64,000 nt of DNA from Trileptium ribeirensis (lineage: Eukaryota > Nematoda > Enoplea > Enoplida > Thoracostomopsidae). A model generated the notes under the pieces. The model saw only the letters and a program-made list of their open reading frames with translations, was not told where the DNA came from and ran no database searches. Location: contig JASANE010018609.1 in NCBI GenBank assembly GCA_030248225.1, positions 46,403 to 110,402 of the forward strand. The letters run 5' to 3'. Numbering within the stretch: the first letter of the stretch is position 1; each line of letters starts with the position of its first letter. This document shows positions 21,660 through 34,798 of this stretch, piece by piece. The position numbers and the translations under genes were made by a program.

Positions 21660-23613
21660 ATATATTATCCTTACATCTGGTCCAATATGTTTTCCAAAAA
21701 AAATATTTATTTACGATTCTTGCAGTAATGGAAATATTACCGAATGCTTTGAAGTTTCAGATTATATATAATATATATTATCCTTACATCTGGTCCAACA
21801 TGTTTTCCAAAAAATATTTATTTACGATTCTTGCAGTAATGGAAATATTACCGAATGCTTTGAAGTCTCAGATTATATATAATATTATCCTTACATCTGG
21901 TCCAATATGTTTTCCAAAAAATATTTATTTACGATTCTTGCAGTAATGGAAATATTACCGAATGCTTTGAAGTCTCAGATTATATATAATATTATCCTTA
22001 CATCTGGTCCAATATGTTTTCCAAAAAATATTTATTTACGATTCTTGCAGTAATGGAAATATTACCGAATGCTTTGAAGTCTCAGATTATATATAATATT
22101 ATCCTTACATCTGGTCCAATATGTTTTCCAAAAAATATTTATTTACGATTCTTGCAGTAATGGGAATATTACCGAATGCTTTGAAGTCTCAGATTATATA
22201 TAATATTATTCTTACATCTGGTCCAATATGTTTTCCAAAACAATATTTATTTACGATTCTTGCAGTAATGGAAATATTACCGAATGCTTTGAAGTCTCAG
22301 ATTATATATAATATTATCCTTACATCTGGTCCAATATGTTTTCCAAAAAATATTTATTTACGATTCTTGCAGTAATGGAAATATTACCGAATGCTTTGAA
22401 GTCTCAGATTATATATAATATTATCCTTACATCTGGTCCAATATGTTTTCCAAAAAATATTTATTTACGATTCTTGCAGTAATGGAAATATTACCGAATG
22501 CTTTGAAGTCTCAGATTATATATAATATTATCCTTACATCTGGTCCAATATGTTTTCCAAAAAATATTTATTTACGATTCTTGCAGTAATGGAAATATTA
22601 CCGAATGCTTTGAAGTCTCAGATTATATATAATATTATCCTTACATCTGGTCCAATATGTTTTCCAAAAAAATATTTATTTACGATTCTTGCAGTAATGG
22701 AAATATTACCGAATGCTTTGAAGTCTCAGATTATATATAATATTATCCTTACATCTGGTCCAATATGTTTTCCAAAAAATATTTATTTACGATTCTTGCA
22801 GTAATGGAAATATTACCGAATGCTTTGAAGTCTCAGATTATATATAATATTATCCTTACATCTGGTCCAATATGTTTTCCAAAAAATATTTATTTACGAT
22901 TCTTGCAGTAATGGAAATATTACCGAATGCTTTGAAGTCTCAGATCATATATAATATTATCCTTACATCTGGTCCAATATGTTTTCCAAAAAATATTTAT
23001 TTACGATTCTTGCAGTAATGGAAATATTACCGAATGCTTTGAAGTCTCAGATTATATATAATATTATCCTTACATCTGGTCCAATATGTTTTCCAAAAAA
23101 TATTTATTTACGATTCTTGCAGTAATGGAAATATTACCGAATGCTTTGAAGTCTCAGATTATATATAATATTATTCTTACATCTGGTCCAATATGTTTTC
23201 CAAAACAATATTTATTTACGATTCTTGCAGTAATGGAAATATTACCGAATGCTTTGAAGTCTCAGATTATATATAATATTATCCTTACATCTGGTCCAAT
23301 ATGTTTTCCAAAAAATATTTATTTACGATTCTTGCAGTAATGGAAATATTACCGAATGCTTTGAAGTCTCAGATTATATATAATATTATCCTTACATCTG
23401 GTCCAATATGTTTTCCAAAAAATATTTATTTACGATTCTTGCAGTAATGGAAATATTACCGAATGCTTTGAAGTCTCAGATTATATATAATATTATCCTT
23501 ACATCTGGTCCAATATGTTTTCCAAAAAATATTTATTTACGATTCTTGCAGTAATGGAAATATTACCGAATGCTTTGAAGTCTCAGATTATATATAATAT
23601 TATCCTTACATCT
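21660..23613. repeat. 107-bp satellite, about 18 copies
   Basis: Head-to-tail units containing TTACATCTGGTCCAATATG and CCGAATGCTTTGAAG. Copies are nearly identical. A pair of variant features (TTATTCTTAC, then CCAAAACAATA) recurs at 22206 and 23171, nine units apart, hinting at block duplication. The unit is not a multiple of three, so the 84-codon frames inside are accidental. Confidence 0.96.
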
Positions 23614-26102
23614 TACTGTTTTCCCATTCTGCCCTAAACGTGTGAACGTCCAATAATTGTTCTCGCAATGCATTGTTCTTCAAAAGTTTGAATGGTGTTC
23701 GCACCTTAAAATTTCTAAAAATTAGGAAAATACTGTTTTCCAATTCTGCCCTAAACGTGTGAACGTCCAATAATTGTTCTCGCAATGCATTGTTCTTCAA
23801 AAGTTTGAATGGAATTCGCACCTTAAAATTTCTAAAATTAGGAAAATACTGTTTTCCAATTCTGCCCTAAACGTGTGAACGTCCAATAATTGTTCTCGCA
23901 ATGCATTGTTCTTCAAAAGTTTAAATGGTGTTCGCACCTTAAAATTTCTAAAAATTAGGAAAATACTGTTTTCCAATTCTGCCCTAAACGTGTGAAAGTC
24001 CAATAATTGTTCTCGCAATGCATTGTTCTTCAAAAGTTTAAATGGTGTTCGCACCTTAAAATTTCTAAAAATTAGGAAAATACTGTTTTCCAATTCTGCC
24101 CTAAACGTGTGAACGTCCAATAATTGTTCTCGCAATGCATTGTTCTTCAAAAGTTTTAATGGTGTTCGCACCTTAAAATTTCTAAAAATTAGGAAAATAC
24201 TGTTTTCCAATTCTGCCCTAAACGTGTGAACGTCCAATAATTGTTCTCGCAATGCATTGTTCTTCAAAAGTTTGAATGGTGTTCGCACCTTAAAATTTCT
24301 AAAAATTAGGAAAATACTGTTTTCCAATTCTGCCCTAAACGTGTGAACGTCCAATAATTGTTCTCGCAATGCATTGTTCTTCAAAAGTTTGAATGAAATT
24401 CGCACCTTAAAATTTCTAAAAATTAGGAAAATACTGTTTTCCAATTCTGCCCTAAACGTGTGAACGTCCAATAATTGTTCTCGCAATGCATTGTTCTTCA
24501 AAAGTTTGAATGGAATTCGCACCTTAAAATTTCTAAAAATTAGGAAAATACTGTTTTCCAATTCTGCCCTAAACGTGTGAACGTCCAATAATTGTTCTCG
24601 CAATGCATTGTTCTTCAAAAGTTTAAATGGTGTTCGCACCTTAAAATTTCTAAAAATTAGGAAAATACTGTTTTCCAATTCTGCCCTAAACGTGTGAACG
24701 TCCAATAATTGTTCTCGCAATGCATTGTTCTTCAAAAGTTTAAATGGTGTTCGCACCTTAAAATTTCTAAAAATTAGGAAAATACTGTTTTCCAATTCTG
24801 CCCTAAACGTGTGAACGTCCAATAATTGTTCTCGCAATGCATTGTTCTTCAAAAGTTTTAATGGTGTTCGCACCTTAAAATTTCTAAAAATTAGGAAAAT
24901 ACTGTTTTCCAATTCTGCCCTAAACGTGTGAACGTCCAATAATTGTTCTCGCAATGCATTGTTCTTCAAAAGTTCGAATGGTGTTCGCAGCTTAAAATTC
25001 CTAAAAATTAAGAAAATACTGTTTTCCCATTCTGCCCTAAACGTGTGAACGTCCAATAATTGTTCTCGCAATGCACTGTTCTTCAAAAGTTTGAATGGTG
25101 TTCGCACCTTAAAATTTCTAAAAATTAGGAAAATACTGTTTTCCAATTCTGCCCTAAACGTGTGAACGTCCAATAATTGTTCTCGCAATGCATTGTTCTT
25201 CAAAAGTTTGAATGGAATTCGCACCTTAAAATTTCTAAAAATTAGGAAAATACTGTTTTCCAATTCTGCCCTAAACGTGTGAACGTCCAATAATATTGTT
25301 CTCGCAATGCATTGTTCTTCAAAAGTTTAAATGGTGTTCGCACCTTAAAATTTCTAAAAATTAGGAAAATACTGTTTTCCAATTCTGCCCTAAACGTGTG
25401 AACGTCCAATAATTGTTCTCGCAATGCATTGTTCTTCAAAAGTTTTAATGGTGTTCGCAGCTTAAAATTTCTAAAAATTAGGAAAATACTGTTTTCCAAT
25501 TCTGCGCTAAACGTGTGAACGTCCAATAATTGTTCTCGCAATGCATTGTTCTTCAAAAGTTTTAATGGTGTTCGCACCTTAAAATTTCTAAAAATTAGGA
25601 AAATACTGTTTTCCAATTCTGCCCTAAACGTGTGAACGTCCAATAATTGTTCTCGCAATGCATTGTTCTTCAAAAGTTTGAATGGTGTTCGCACCTTAAA
25701 ATTTCTAAAAATTAGGAAAATACTGTTTCCCAATTCTGCCCTAAACGTGTGAACGTCCAATAATTGTTCTCGCAATGCATTGTTCTTCAAAAGTTTGAAT
25801 GAAATTCGCACCTTAAAATTTCTAAAAATTAGGAAAATACTGTTTTCCAATTCTGCGCTAAACGTGTGAACGTCCAATAATTGTTCTCGCAATGCATTGT
25901 TCTTCAAAAGTTTGAATGGTATTCGCAGCTTAAAATTTTTAAAAATTAGGAAAATACTGTTTTTCAATTCTGCCCTAAACGTGTGAACGTCCAATAATTG
26001 TTCTCGCAATGCATTGTTCTTCAAAAGTTTGAATGGTATTCGCAGCTTAAAATTTCTAAAAATTAGGAAAATACTGTTTTCCAATTCTGCGCTAAACGTT
26101 TG
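23614..26102. repeat. 117-bp satellite, about 21 copies, open in one frame
   Basis: Units of 117 bp follow the previous array with no spacer. As 117 is 39 codons, one minus-strand frame stays open for 497 codons (23797-25290) and, after a 2-bp insertion near 25292, for 280 more (25242-26084), each a 39-residue repeat around LLDVHTFRAE. Unit differences often change amino acids (Thr/Ile/Ser, Val/Leu), and nothing resembles a start context or splice structure. I read it as a satellite, not a gene. Confidence 0.93.
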
Positions 26103-26748
26103 AACGGAGTGAACGTCTCTTAATTATCCGAATCGTCGACGAATCAGTTCAATTTGAAAAAAAATTTTCATACACGAAAACGAAATTGGACGTAAATAAA
26201 ATGCATCAATCGGCTTCTCAAGCTTCTTTGGATTCTCTTCGTCTAGCATAAGCGTGACCATTCCGACCAGGACGCAGATCAATCGGTCCTAGTGTTTTCA
26301 AGAACGTTAGTTATCAAAATCGCGACGCAATACGACATCGCTTAAAACTAAATTCGAATGATTTATAAACTAACTGAACTGCATTCAATAGTGGTACACA
26401 AGCACCACAAAAAAGCATCCTGCATTTAGATCAATATACTTACCACAACACCGACCACTGGTTTTCTAAAGCGAAATAGGGAGGCAGACCATAGCTCTCG
26501 AACGCAGCTAATTGAAATTTAAAAATATAGCTATATAAAGAAACTGCTATGTCACTAAAAATGGTAGTAGACTGCTATATATACTAGCAATGGGGCGTTT
26601 TGCAAACAAAGCCACGAACGTGCGTTAAATTGGACCCCATCCTACCATGATTATTGCCAGTGTCCACATTGGGATTGGGACCCACATATTATAAAATCCA
26701 ACTGGACGGCGTAATAGGGTGTGTCCAGTTGAAATCAGTCAGATTGCG
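26103..26748. other. Intergenic spacer between satellites
   Basis: AT-rich, no open frame of note, no repeat recognised. Confidence 0.6.
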
Positions 26749-27432
26749 GGTGCGCTCGAATTGAGCTAAATCTCCCAAACTCTACCGATCGACGGCGACA
26801 CATAAAGCAGATGCCGCCAGAGTGACTGATTGGCGGTCGTGGTGGCTGATTGCGACGTGCGGTCGAATTGAGCTAAATCTCCCAAACTCAACCAATCGAT
26901 GGCGACACATAAAGCTGCTGCCGCCAGCGTGACTGGTTGCCGGTCGTGGGCGCTGGTTGCGAGGTGCGGTCGAATTGGCCTAAATCTTACAAACTCAACC
27001 GATCGACGGTGACACATAAAGCAGCTACCGCCAACGTGACTGGTTGGCGGTCGCGGTGGTTGGTTGCGAGGTGCGGTCGAATTGAGCTAAATCTCCCAAA
27101 CTCAAGCGATCGACGGCGACACATAAAGCAGCTGCCGCCAGCGTGACTGATTGGCCGTCGTGGGGGCTGGTTGCGAGGTGAGGTCGAAGTGAGCTAAATC
27201 TCCCAATCTCAACTGATCGCAGTGACACATACAGCAGCTGCCGCCAGCGTGACTGTTTGGTCGTCGTGGTGGCTGGTTGCGAGGTGAGGTCGAAGTGAGC
27301 TAAATCTCCCAATCTCAACTGATCGCAGTGACACATACAGCAGCTGCCGCCAGCGTGACTGTTTGGTCGTCGTGGTGGCTGGTTGCGAGGTGAGGTCGAA
27401 TTGGGCTAAATCTCCCAACTCAACCGATCGCC
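26749..27432. repeat. 106/107-bp tandem repeat, about 6.5 copies
   Basis: GAGCTAAATCTCCCAA recurs at 26763, 26870, 27084, 27191 and 27297, with a diverged unit at 26977. Each unit contains GACACATAAAGCAG or a variant and GCCGCCAGCGTGACTG. Units are more diverged than in the adjacent arrays and unrelated to the 107-bp satellite despite the similar length. The open frames on both strands are repeat by-products. Confidence 0.92.
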
Positions 27433-27749
27433 ATGGTCCACGTTCTTGTCGTAGAGCTCGGGGGCTGTTCAACAAAACACTAGTACAAGATCCCACACAC
27501 AGCCTAAATACGAATCGTGATTTCAATTTACTGATAATAGCCGGGTTAACGGGTCAGGCTACATTGTTGTTGTTTTTCAGCCCGGTGCGCAACTACGCCA
27601 CAATGCACAATACGATACCAGTGCCGAAGCAAATAGGGGTGCGGGGCCCCCAAAAGTCCCAGCCCCATTTTCGAAACCGGGCATACTGTTCATAAGATCA
27701 ATGAAGTAGACAAACCTAGTGTCTTGACAAAATATACTAACTTCAATCA
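27433..27749. other. Intergenic, nothing recognised
   Basis: A spacer with no domain matches. CGGGGCCCCC at about 27643-27652 is a short GC palindrome. Confidence 0.5.
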
Positions 27750-29790
27750 TCGAAACCGACTTCGTCTGACCTCGTTTCGGTCAATGAATGTTTGAATATC
27801 TGCGTAATCCAGTGTGCGCGCCACAGCGTTCTCAATGGAAATGGTAGCCAGTGTAGATAATCGTTCGGCACGCATCGTGGATCGCAGATTCGACTTGATG
27901 AATTTCAGCTAAGAAAAGCTCCGGATACCAACACCGTAAGTATAATGCGGATAGCGATGGCGAGATTAGGATTTCGACCAGGCGATCCTTATATAGGTAG
28001 TGTAGCATTTCCAGCCCCGTGCCCGATCATACACCGTCAAGCTTGTCAGTCAAACTGGCGACGAATCTGACTCATTCTTGACGGAGTTCAGTCCCATCAA
28101 CGTCGCCTGTTTTTGCTTGGAAATTGTCGCCTCGCTGTTGCCGCTGACCATGTCGTCGAAAGTATACATGAATCCAAAAGTGCCAGACAGCTCCTTTAAC
28201 TGATGGAATCGCTGCGGAATGGAGGTCTGAATCTGATCAACAATTCAGTCGAAGAAATCAGCCTTGAATTTTCGCTCTGGTGGAGCAAGAAACGCATCCT
28301 CGCCTTCATATTCGAACAATCGCCTCTTTTTACGTGAACGCACCTCTGGAAAGACCCACTCAACGTCCCCTAGTGATTCGGCAATCTCCCTTGCGTCAAC
28401 ACAGGCCTTCTCATAGCCGCTCTCTCGATAGTTTTCGAGGAACTTCTGTTGCGTTTGAAGCGAGCTCAATGCTGGTCCAGTTGGCCTGGTAAATAACGTC
28501 GAACCAAACCACTATGCCGCTGATAAAAGGCCAAGCACTCAGACAACCGATGATGCTCCGGCTGCTGTAGCACCATCGCTTTTCTCAATCGAGGCTTCTT
28601 CTAAATGCTCGTGAGCTTCAATAACGCCAGGAAGCTCGTATCGTAGCGAAGAAGTGAATTAATCCAGCTCTCCCATCTGGTGTCTGCTGCTCTTTTGAGT
28701 CTAATCTTCACGCATTCCTTGAGAATGCCCCAAAGACCGGGAAAAGCAAACACATTGTAGCGTCTAGTGATTGTTCCGAGAAACGTTACCGCCACGGTTG
28801 AGGACGCTGCCGCATTCGCCACCGCAAGATTAATGGTGTGGTTTGCGCATGGTACGTAAAATGCTTTCGGATAACTTTCCAGCATCAGCGGCTGGGCGCT
28901 TTTGTACTTGCGCCGCATACTGGACCTGTTGTCATAGCATTGTCCCCGACAGTCATCAATCATTCTGCTGCGCGATTGTAGAACGCATCTAACAAACCCT
29001 TGCCACTTATATCTGTGACATGGATAAATCCAGAAAATGTTAAGTTACTGTCACACAGTTTCCCACTTTACAAGTGACATTTCTGAAGACATCTGTTTGT
29101 TTTAGAGACGTCGGAGATACAGTCGAGTTGAATCGAATAATATTTACCCAATGTGACGTCAGACAAATTGATTTGGACTACTTTGGGTGCCACCAACTTC
29201 AAAATTTCGTCTTGGGTGTCATGGTTGAGATAGTGCGTTGCGGACACCTTTCCAAGTCTGATTTGCTCCACCAGATGAGACAGTTTTTCGTCATATTTTG
29301 CCAGCAGCTCATTGATTCCAAGATAATTTCAGTTGGTTGGTGATCCCAGATGCTCGCATGTGCCTCGGAATGCCAAGTTGCGTTCGGCCAAGACGACCAT
29401 AACGTCAATCAACCGCTCCAGCACCGATCGCCAGTAATACCGTTCTTTCACTAACGCATCGATTTCCTGCGCGTCAATCGTCTTCCGTTCTGCATTGCCG
29501 GTTTCCAGGCCAACCCAGTCATTGTAATGATTCACGTGTGAAGTGCCAATTTCATAATCATACAGTTTCTTGCTGATCCCCTCCAAGTATCCAAACCATC
29601 ACGAAAAGGGGTCGCCTCCGATCCAAAAAGACAGCAACAAAAACATAAGACCTTGTCTATATTGACAGAATAAATAAGACAGAATCGCTGCAGCGTTTCC
29701 CCAGTGCCCATTTCCCGGCAATAGTAAAATGATGCTAACCGGCGCTGCTGTCCAGACGGGTTCGTTGTTGACAGAAATGGGCCTTAAAAC
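27750..29790 (-). pseudogene. Decayed hAT transposase, ZMYM1-like
   Basis: Read on the minus strand, pieces follow in order: RRLASFYY near 29740, a TTF-type zinc finger (CFCCCLFGSE, about 29620-29660), HVNHYNDW and ERNLAFRG (29330-29586), HDTQDEILKLVAPKV and YYSIQLDCISDVS (29068-29271), DDCRGQCYDN and PCANHTINLAV (28840-28960), RAADTRWESW (28670-28700), VFPEVRSRKKRR (28320-28360) and a C-terminal tail with RCWYPELFLAEI. This is the layout of hAT transposases related to ZMYM1 and zinc-finger MYM proteins. Stops and shifts of frame separate the pieces. Several catalytic-core blocks survive, but not in one frame. No flanking TIRs were identified. Confidence 0.88.
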
Positions 29791-32700
29791 TTATTAGCAG
29801 ATGGTCAGCGTTCAACGATGTCAGCGCGTTGCGCTTGTGAAATGTGCATTGACCATTCTGACGGGTCAGTAGCAAGGGACAAAAACGGTTGTACTGGTCC
29901 TTCAATTTCAACTGAAACCAAAAAATACAAATGTAGACCGCTTTAGGTCTCACTGTAATTTAATTGCGTGCTGTTGATTGAGGCTTCTCCTTCGTCTCCT
30001 GTTAATGAGCAATTAATAATTTAATCCAATACGCATTACTGAACTAAGTTTTGTTCTCCATCGGCACATATTCGACAGGGGCCCAAGGGAGAGTTGTCTG
30101 AGCGTTCTCATCGAGGACCTCATTCTGCTGTAACGATTATTTGTAACGATTAACACTTAGGCGGCCGTTGGGATCTCGTCGCTCCGGGCTCTTCCGTGTA
30201 TAAAATTAGTTCAAAAAATTGTTAAAGCATCAGCAGCTAGCTCAGAGAAAACCCCAAGTCTAAAACTACGTATCAAAAATCATAAGCAAAGACTGAATGT
30301 AACACCTACCGAACAGTTGCCTCCCGGGCTGTTGTCCACCGAACAGCTGCTCACCCGGACAGTTTCACATATATACAGCTCTTCACCAGCGGGCAATGAG
30401 ACGAAAATAGCCAACTTAACCCACATCAACAAAAAATACTGTTGAAATATCAGATAGATTGACTGTCAAGCCATTCTGAAGTAAGTGGGTAGGCAATGTT
30501 GCGGTGGCCAAATGTCCAGGTGGGCAAATGTCTTTGTTGGGCAACTGTCCGATGGGCAACTTGGTTAGAATATACAATGCAAATTTGCTACGGAAGAGAC
30601 CTTGTGAGAAGTGGGCTAAAATAAGCAAAGACCTGTTTCGACATATAAAATCGAAGTCGAGAAACATTCAGAAAGCTAATTTTCTTCAAGAAATAAAAAG
30701 CATCGTGTTCGTTCGTCATCATTATTTTAAATGTGCTTCCTACTTAACCAGATTGCATACTGATACTAACAATTTGAACAAAAAATTGAGGAAGGCTGCT
30801 TTTATTTATTTATCATTGGGTCAGTAAACACTAAGAATCAAGTTAGCAAGTGGAACTTGATAGATACCTTATTTAAAAAACGAAATAACAATACGTCATA
30901 TTTACTCGAATATTGATTGATTGGGTACATGCCACAGCCCGCAGCTTGGCTACGACGGGTCTGTATGTTGCTTTAAAATTTAATATATAAATTTTATACC
31001 TTCGGTACGCTCAGCTTGGGTAGCTGCATTGCGGCTGGCTAAGCTATGGGCTGAGCTTGAATGACCACTTTAGTCAGCTGTCATTTCATCTTTAGACTGT
31101 AGTTCCGCTTCGCTAGAAATGTTTAGAGGCTGAGCCTGTCCACTAGCATGTGCTGAAGTAGTTGGATCGGCTGCTTCTCACTGTTTAGGCTGTTTAGGCT
31201 ACTAGAAGAATGATGTAACCTTTGGCATTTGGCCTTCTGGTAGTCCACCTTCTTTTTGCGACGCTTTGAAGCTCCAGATTTTTGTTTGGAAAAAATTCGG
31301 GGTTGGGAACTAGGCATAGCTTTAGGAATAAAATGAAGCGACATGATACAAAACAGTGTAAATATTTTAAACAGAATTTTAGTGAAAGTAATATAGCTGA
31401 AATGCAATTCATATATACAGCAGTTACTTATCAAAGCGACTTTCACCTAATGCGCTATCATAGAACGCAAAATGGCAAAAATGCCTGAGTCTTCTGGGAA
31501 ATCCCTCTGATTTTAGATTTTCGTGGTGGTAGCCATGGTAGAGTGCAATCCTAAGGATGTAACTATTCATGCGGTATTATAGGTTTCCCTTGCCAGGGTA
31601 GCGTCGCCCCCCCTTGAGAGGTATGGATAGCTGCTCCGGCCCTGTACGATACCAACCGTTTGCAACAACCAGGATCGCACAAGCAAAATAAAACAGCTGA
31701 GATGATGACGGTGCTTCTTGCAACAATTTCAATCTATAAACAAAATGCAATACATTATATAACACCACTTATGCGCAGTTTCGTTTCTTGTATCCCCAAA
31801 AAATATATCGGTTTTAACAACAACAGCAACTAAACAAACATTATATATATAAACCCAGTTAAAAATAATATGAAACGTTTTGTGTACAAATTAAAGCTCC
31901 ATTACATTTTTCTTGCAAGTAAATATCAAAAGCCCGGCATCATCATGCTATATATAATCGCTGGCGTAGTTGAGAGGCGGGCATTGGGTCATACCCTCCG
32001 CCCAAAACAATACAAACGGTCCCCTTTTGGCATTAAAAGATCCATGAGACAATATTATAGTACTTATAGGCAACCTAAAATATTTTATACAACTATATAC
32101 TAAATAATATAACTAAAACAAGCCTTGCGCCCGCACCATAAAACACAATAGTTTGTACGAAGAGCCGTGCCTAAACGTTAAGGGGAGTGATACCAAACCC
32201 ATACGATGGAGGGTTACCGGGTCAGCTGTTGTGTAGTGCATGATCCCTCACCTTCGAAATTATGGTTGGTTGAGCCCATCCGCACAACCGACCGCAAAAT
32301 ATTGGTGTTGGGTCCCTCATACCCAGTGGCGGATGCAGTATTTTGCACTAATGGGCGCACCTCTTATGCAAATTTTTTCTGAGCAAATTAAGACGAGTAT
32401 GCATAAGTTGTTCTCCTGTCACGTCAGTTCACGACCTCAACACCGATTAGACCGCACAAAGTTTCGCTTTTCCCATATATATATGCGTGCGAAATTGGCA
32501 AATGTACTCGTACAACACAAATTCAAGAACCATCAGACTGGTAATAACCACTGCTGCGGTTTGCAAAGAACATTAAACGGGGCGCATGCCCTACCTCCAA
32601 TGCCAGTAGTTGAGTCAAACCGATTTTATTAGTAGTACGATTTTATTTCAGAATTAGTCAAAGAAATCCGAGAAGCCTCCCTTTTTAATGTATTTGAACC

Positions 32701-34395
32701 CGGTTGACAATAATTCACAAAAATACATAGTTCGACTGAAATTTAAGACACCTTCAATACCACTACAAGCTAACAATTTCGGACGTACGCTCCATTCTGG
32801 TTTCCCCGTATACATTGCAATTTAAAACCACTTGGGGCTTGTGGTCAAAATATGGCAGATGCGTTTAGCAAATAGTTCACAAGTGCTCATAAGAGGGTAG
32901 GGTGGTTACCCCCCTCTTCGAGGATCCGGCAACCCCCTCCTGGAGGCGTCGAAAGAGCCGCAGCATCCCCGTACCCACTCAACCCCGCTCTGGGGAGGCC
33001 TAAGAAATCCCCGGGCGATCCGGCCACCCCGTGGGACTTCAGACCTCGGTCCATGTATGAAATAGTTCTAAAGCTTTGGAATTAGTAGTAGTATATATAT
33101 CGTTTATTCCCGGTCAGCTTGCAGTGATGTTGCAGCCTGAAGGGTGTTGAATTTATGGCATTAATACCAAATTTACCAAGTTTACGTTTTCAGGAATACT
33201 TATGATGCGCAAACAATGTTTGAGCCGGTATAACATAAAAAATAGCGGAAGCAATGATAAAACCAACCACATTTTCGAAATCCTCTGAAAAAGTTACATC
33301 GGGTCACATATTTTCTTCAAAACAGAAGAAATAGAAATTTTCGGTACAGCCCTCTCAAACTTTTACATTCGCTCAAACGTATCTGCAGGGGTCTATCTCG
33401 AAAAGTGAGTGGGGGATCACACTACCTGGGGTTGGTTTCGACAAAACCTGAGGAGGGGTCAGGCTTCACCACATTTAGACGATAACTAGATCAGTCGCGC
33501 AGTCTAGAATAGGGAGGTTGAGACCCCTCGTCATCTGCACCCATGTATATCTGATATAAATGAGATAATACGTATACGAATTGCTTCAAAATGCTACGTT
33601 TAGCTGAATATTAGGAAAAATATAGCCCAAATTTATATATACAATTTTTTCCAACAAAAAATTCTTTCGACACTTTTAGCCAGCGATAAGCGTGATAGCT
33701 TTTTACTCTTACGAGAATCCGTCTTTCATTATCAAAAATGGTTATTCCTGCATCTTTAACACCATTTTATTCCAACATATATAATAACTCTTGAACAAAT
33801 TGGTGACAATGGGACACCCATTATTTTTTCTTAATAGGGGTTTTGATGCCTTTAATTAAGCTCCATTTTGTCACAGTTGGTTGAGTTAGGAGCGACTGGT
33901 CAGTCAAATTTCGAGGACACGTTTTTAGCAAGGTGGGACTGGAGGTTAGTCAATCCTCAAGGTGGGACTCATGCTACAAGATTTTTGCTTACCCAATCTG
34001 AGGAGCCCCGGACAACGTCTGGGTTCGCCAACGATCGATACGGGTAGCCAAAACTGTGGTGCAAATTTAAGCAAAACATTAATGTTTCGTTCCCTCGTGA
34101 ACGAAAATGAATATAGAACTAGACTCTGGTATTCAATTTGTATTATCGGTAGTGTAGCTTCGAATGGCATATGGTCACAACAAAATTAGAGACAAAAGAC
34201 GAAAGTATTTTCAGGTACATATTCAATGCCGCCCTTTGCACCACCCCTACCTTCCTAAGCAGCCTCGGGCCCTGAATGTTGTAAGGAAGCCTCGAACGGC
34301 GTAAGGGCCCTCCTATATATATATATCCAACAAAGAGAAAAACGTCCCAATTGCATTAAACAAATTTCGTTGCTTGAAACATGGTAATGGCAAAG
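29791..34395. other. Intergenic with old repeats
   Basis: No gene recognised apart from the dispersed repeat at 32330-32590. Open frames of 60-130 codons (30504-30827, 31123-31446, 32240-32632) show no conserved motif. G/C-rich pieces at 32900-33050 look like transposon debris. Confidence 0.5.
32330..32590 (+). repeat. Dispersed repeat, copy 2, with a hAT-like end
   Basis: Related to 12012-12250. It begins near CAGTGGCGGATGCAG, which resembles the terminal sequence of hAT elements. The other end and a target duplication were not found. Confidence 0.45.
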
Positions 34396-34798
34396 TAGAG
34401 GCTAGAAACAGCCAGATTTTTAGGCTCTGGCTGGGCTCTTCATGAACCATGTCCAGCGCGACTGGGCTCTTCCGATGAAAAACCAGGCTGGGTTCTTAGG
34501 CTCCCAATAATAGTAGTTTGCCATATTTAGTAATAGTAGAGAGATCATAACGTAATATAGAAACCATGACAGGAATCATATAGATGCTGTTAGAGCTTTT
34601 AATATCAGAGCCGAGACAGTTCTTGCTATTAGAGGCTGTTCTAAATATGTTTGTTTTGGAAAAGAGCTTTTAAGGGCCTACTACCGCTTTTCAAGTATAC
34701 TAGGCTCGGCTGAGCTCCTAGATAGATCCTAGACTGGCTCGGCTCTTCACACGTGATGGCCGGCTTGGCTCTAGTGCCCAGCTAACAGCCTAAATTTT
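34396..34798. mobile_element. GAGCC/CGGCTC-rich non-autonomous element, copy 2
   Basis: Shares with copy 1 the ordered words AGGCTCTGGCT, CCATGTCC, GGCTCTTCC and AGGCTCC at the left and GAGCTTTTAA in the middle. It lacks the 219-bp repeats. Non-coding. Confidence 0.5.

Noticed and set aside
21728..23340. Repeated 72-84-codon frames starting MFSKKYLFTIL
   Set aside because: They arise from the 107-bp satellite, whose length is not a multiple of three; each ends where the phase changes.
26766..27526. Overlapping 83-110-codon frames on both strands
   Set aside because: They are by-products of the 107-bp tandem repeat; frames on both strands read through equally well.
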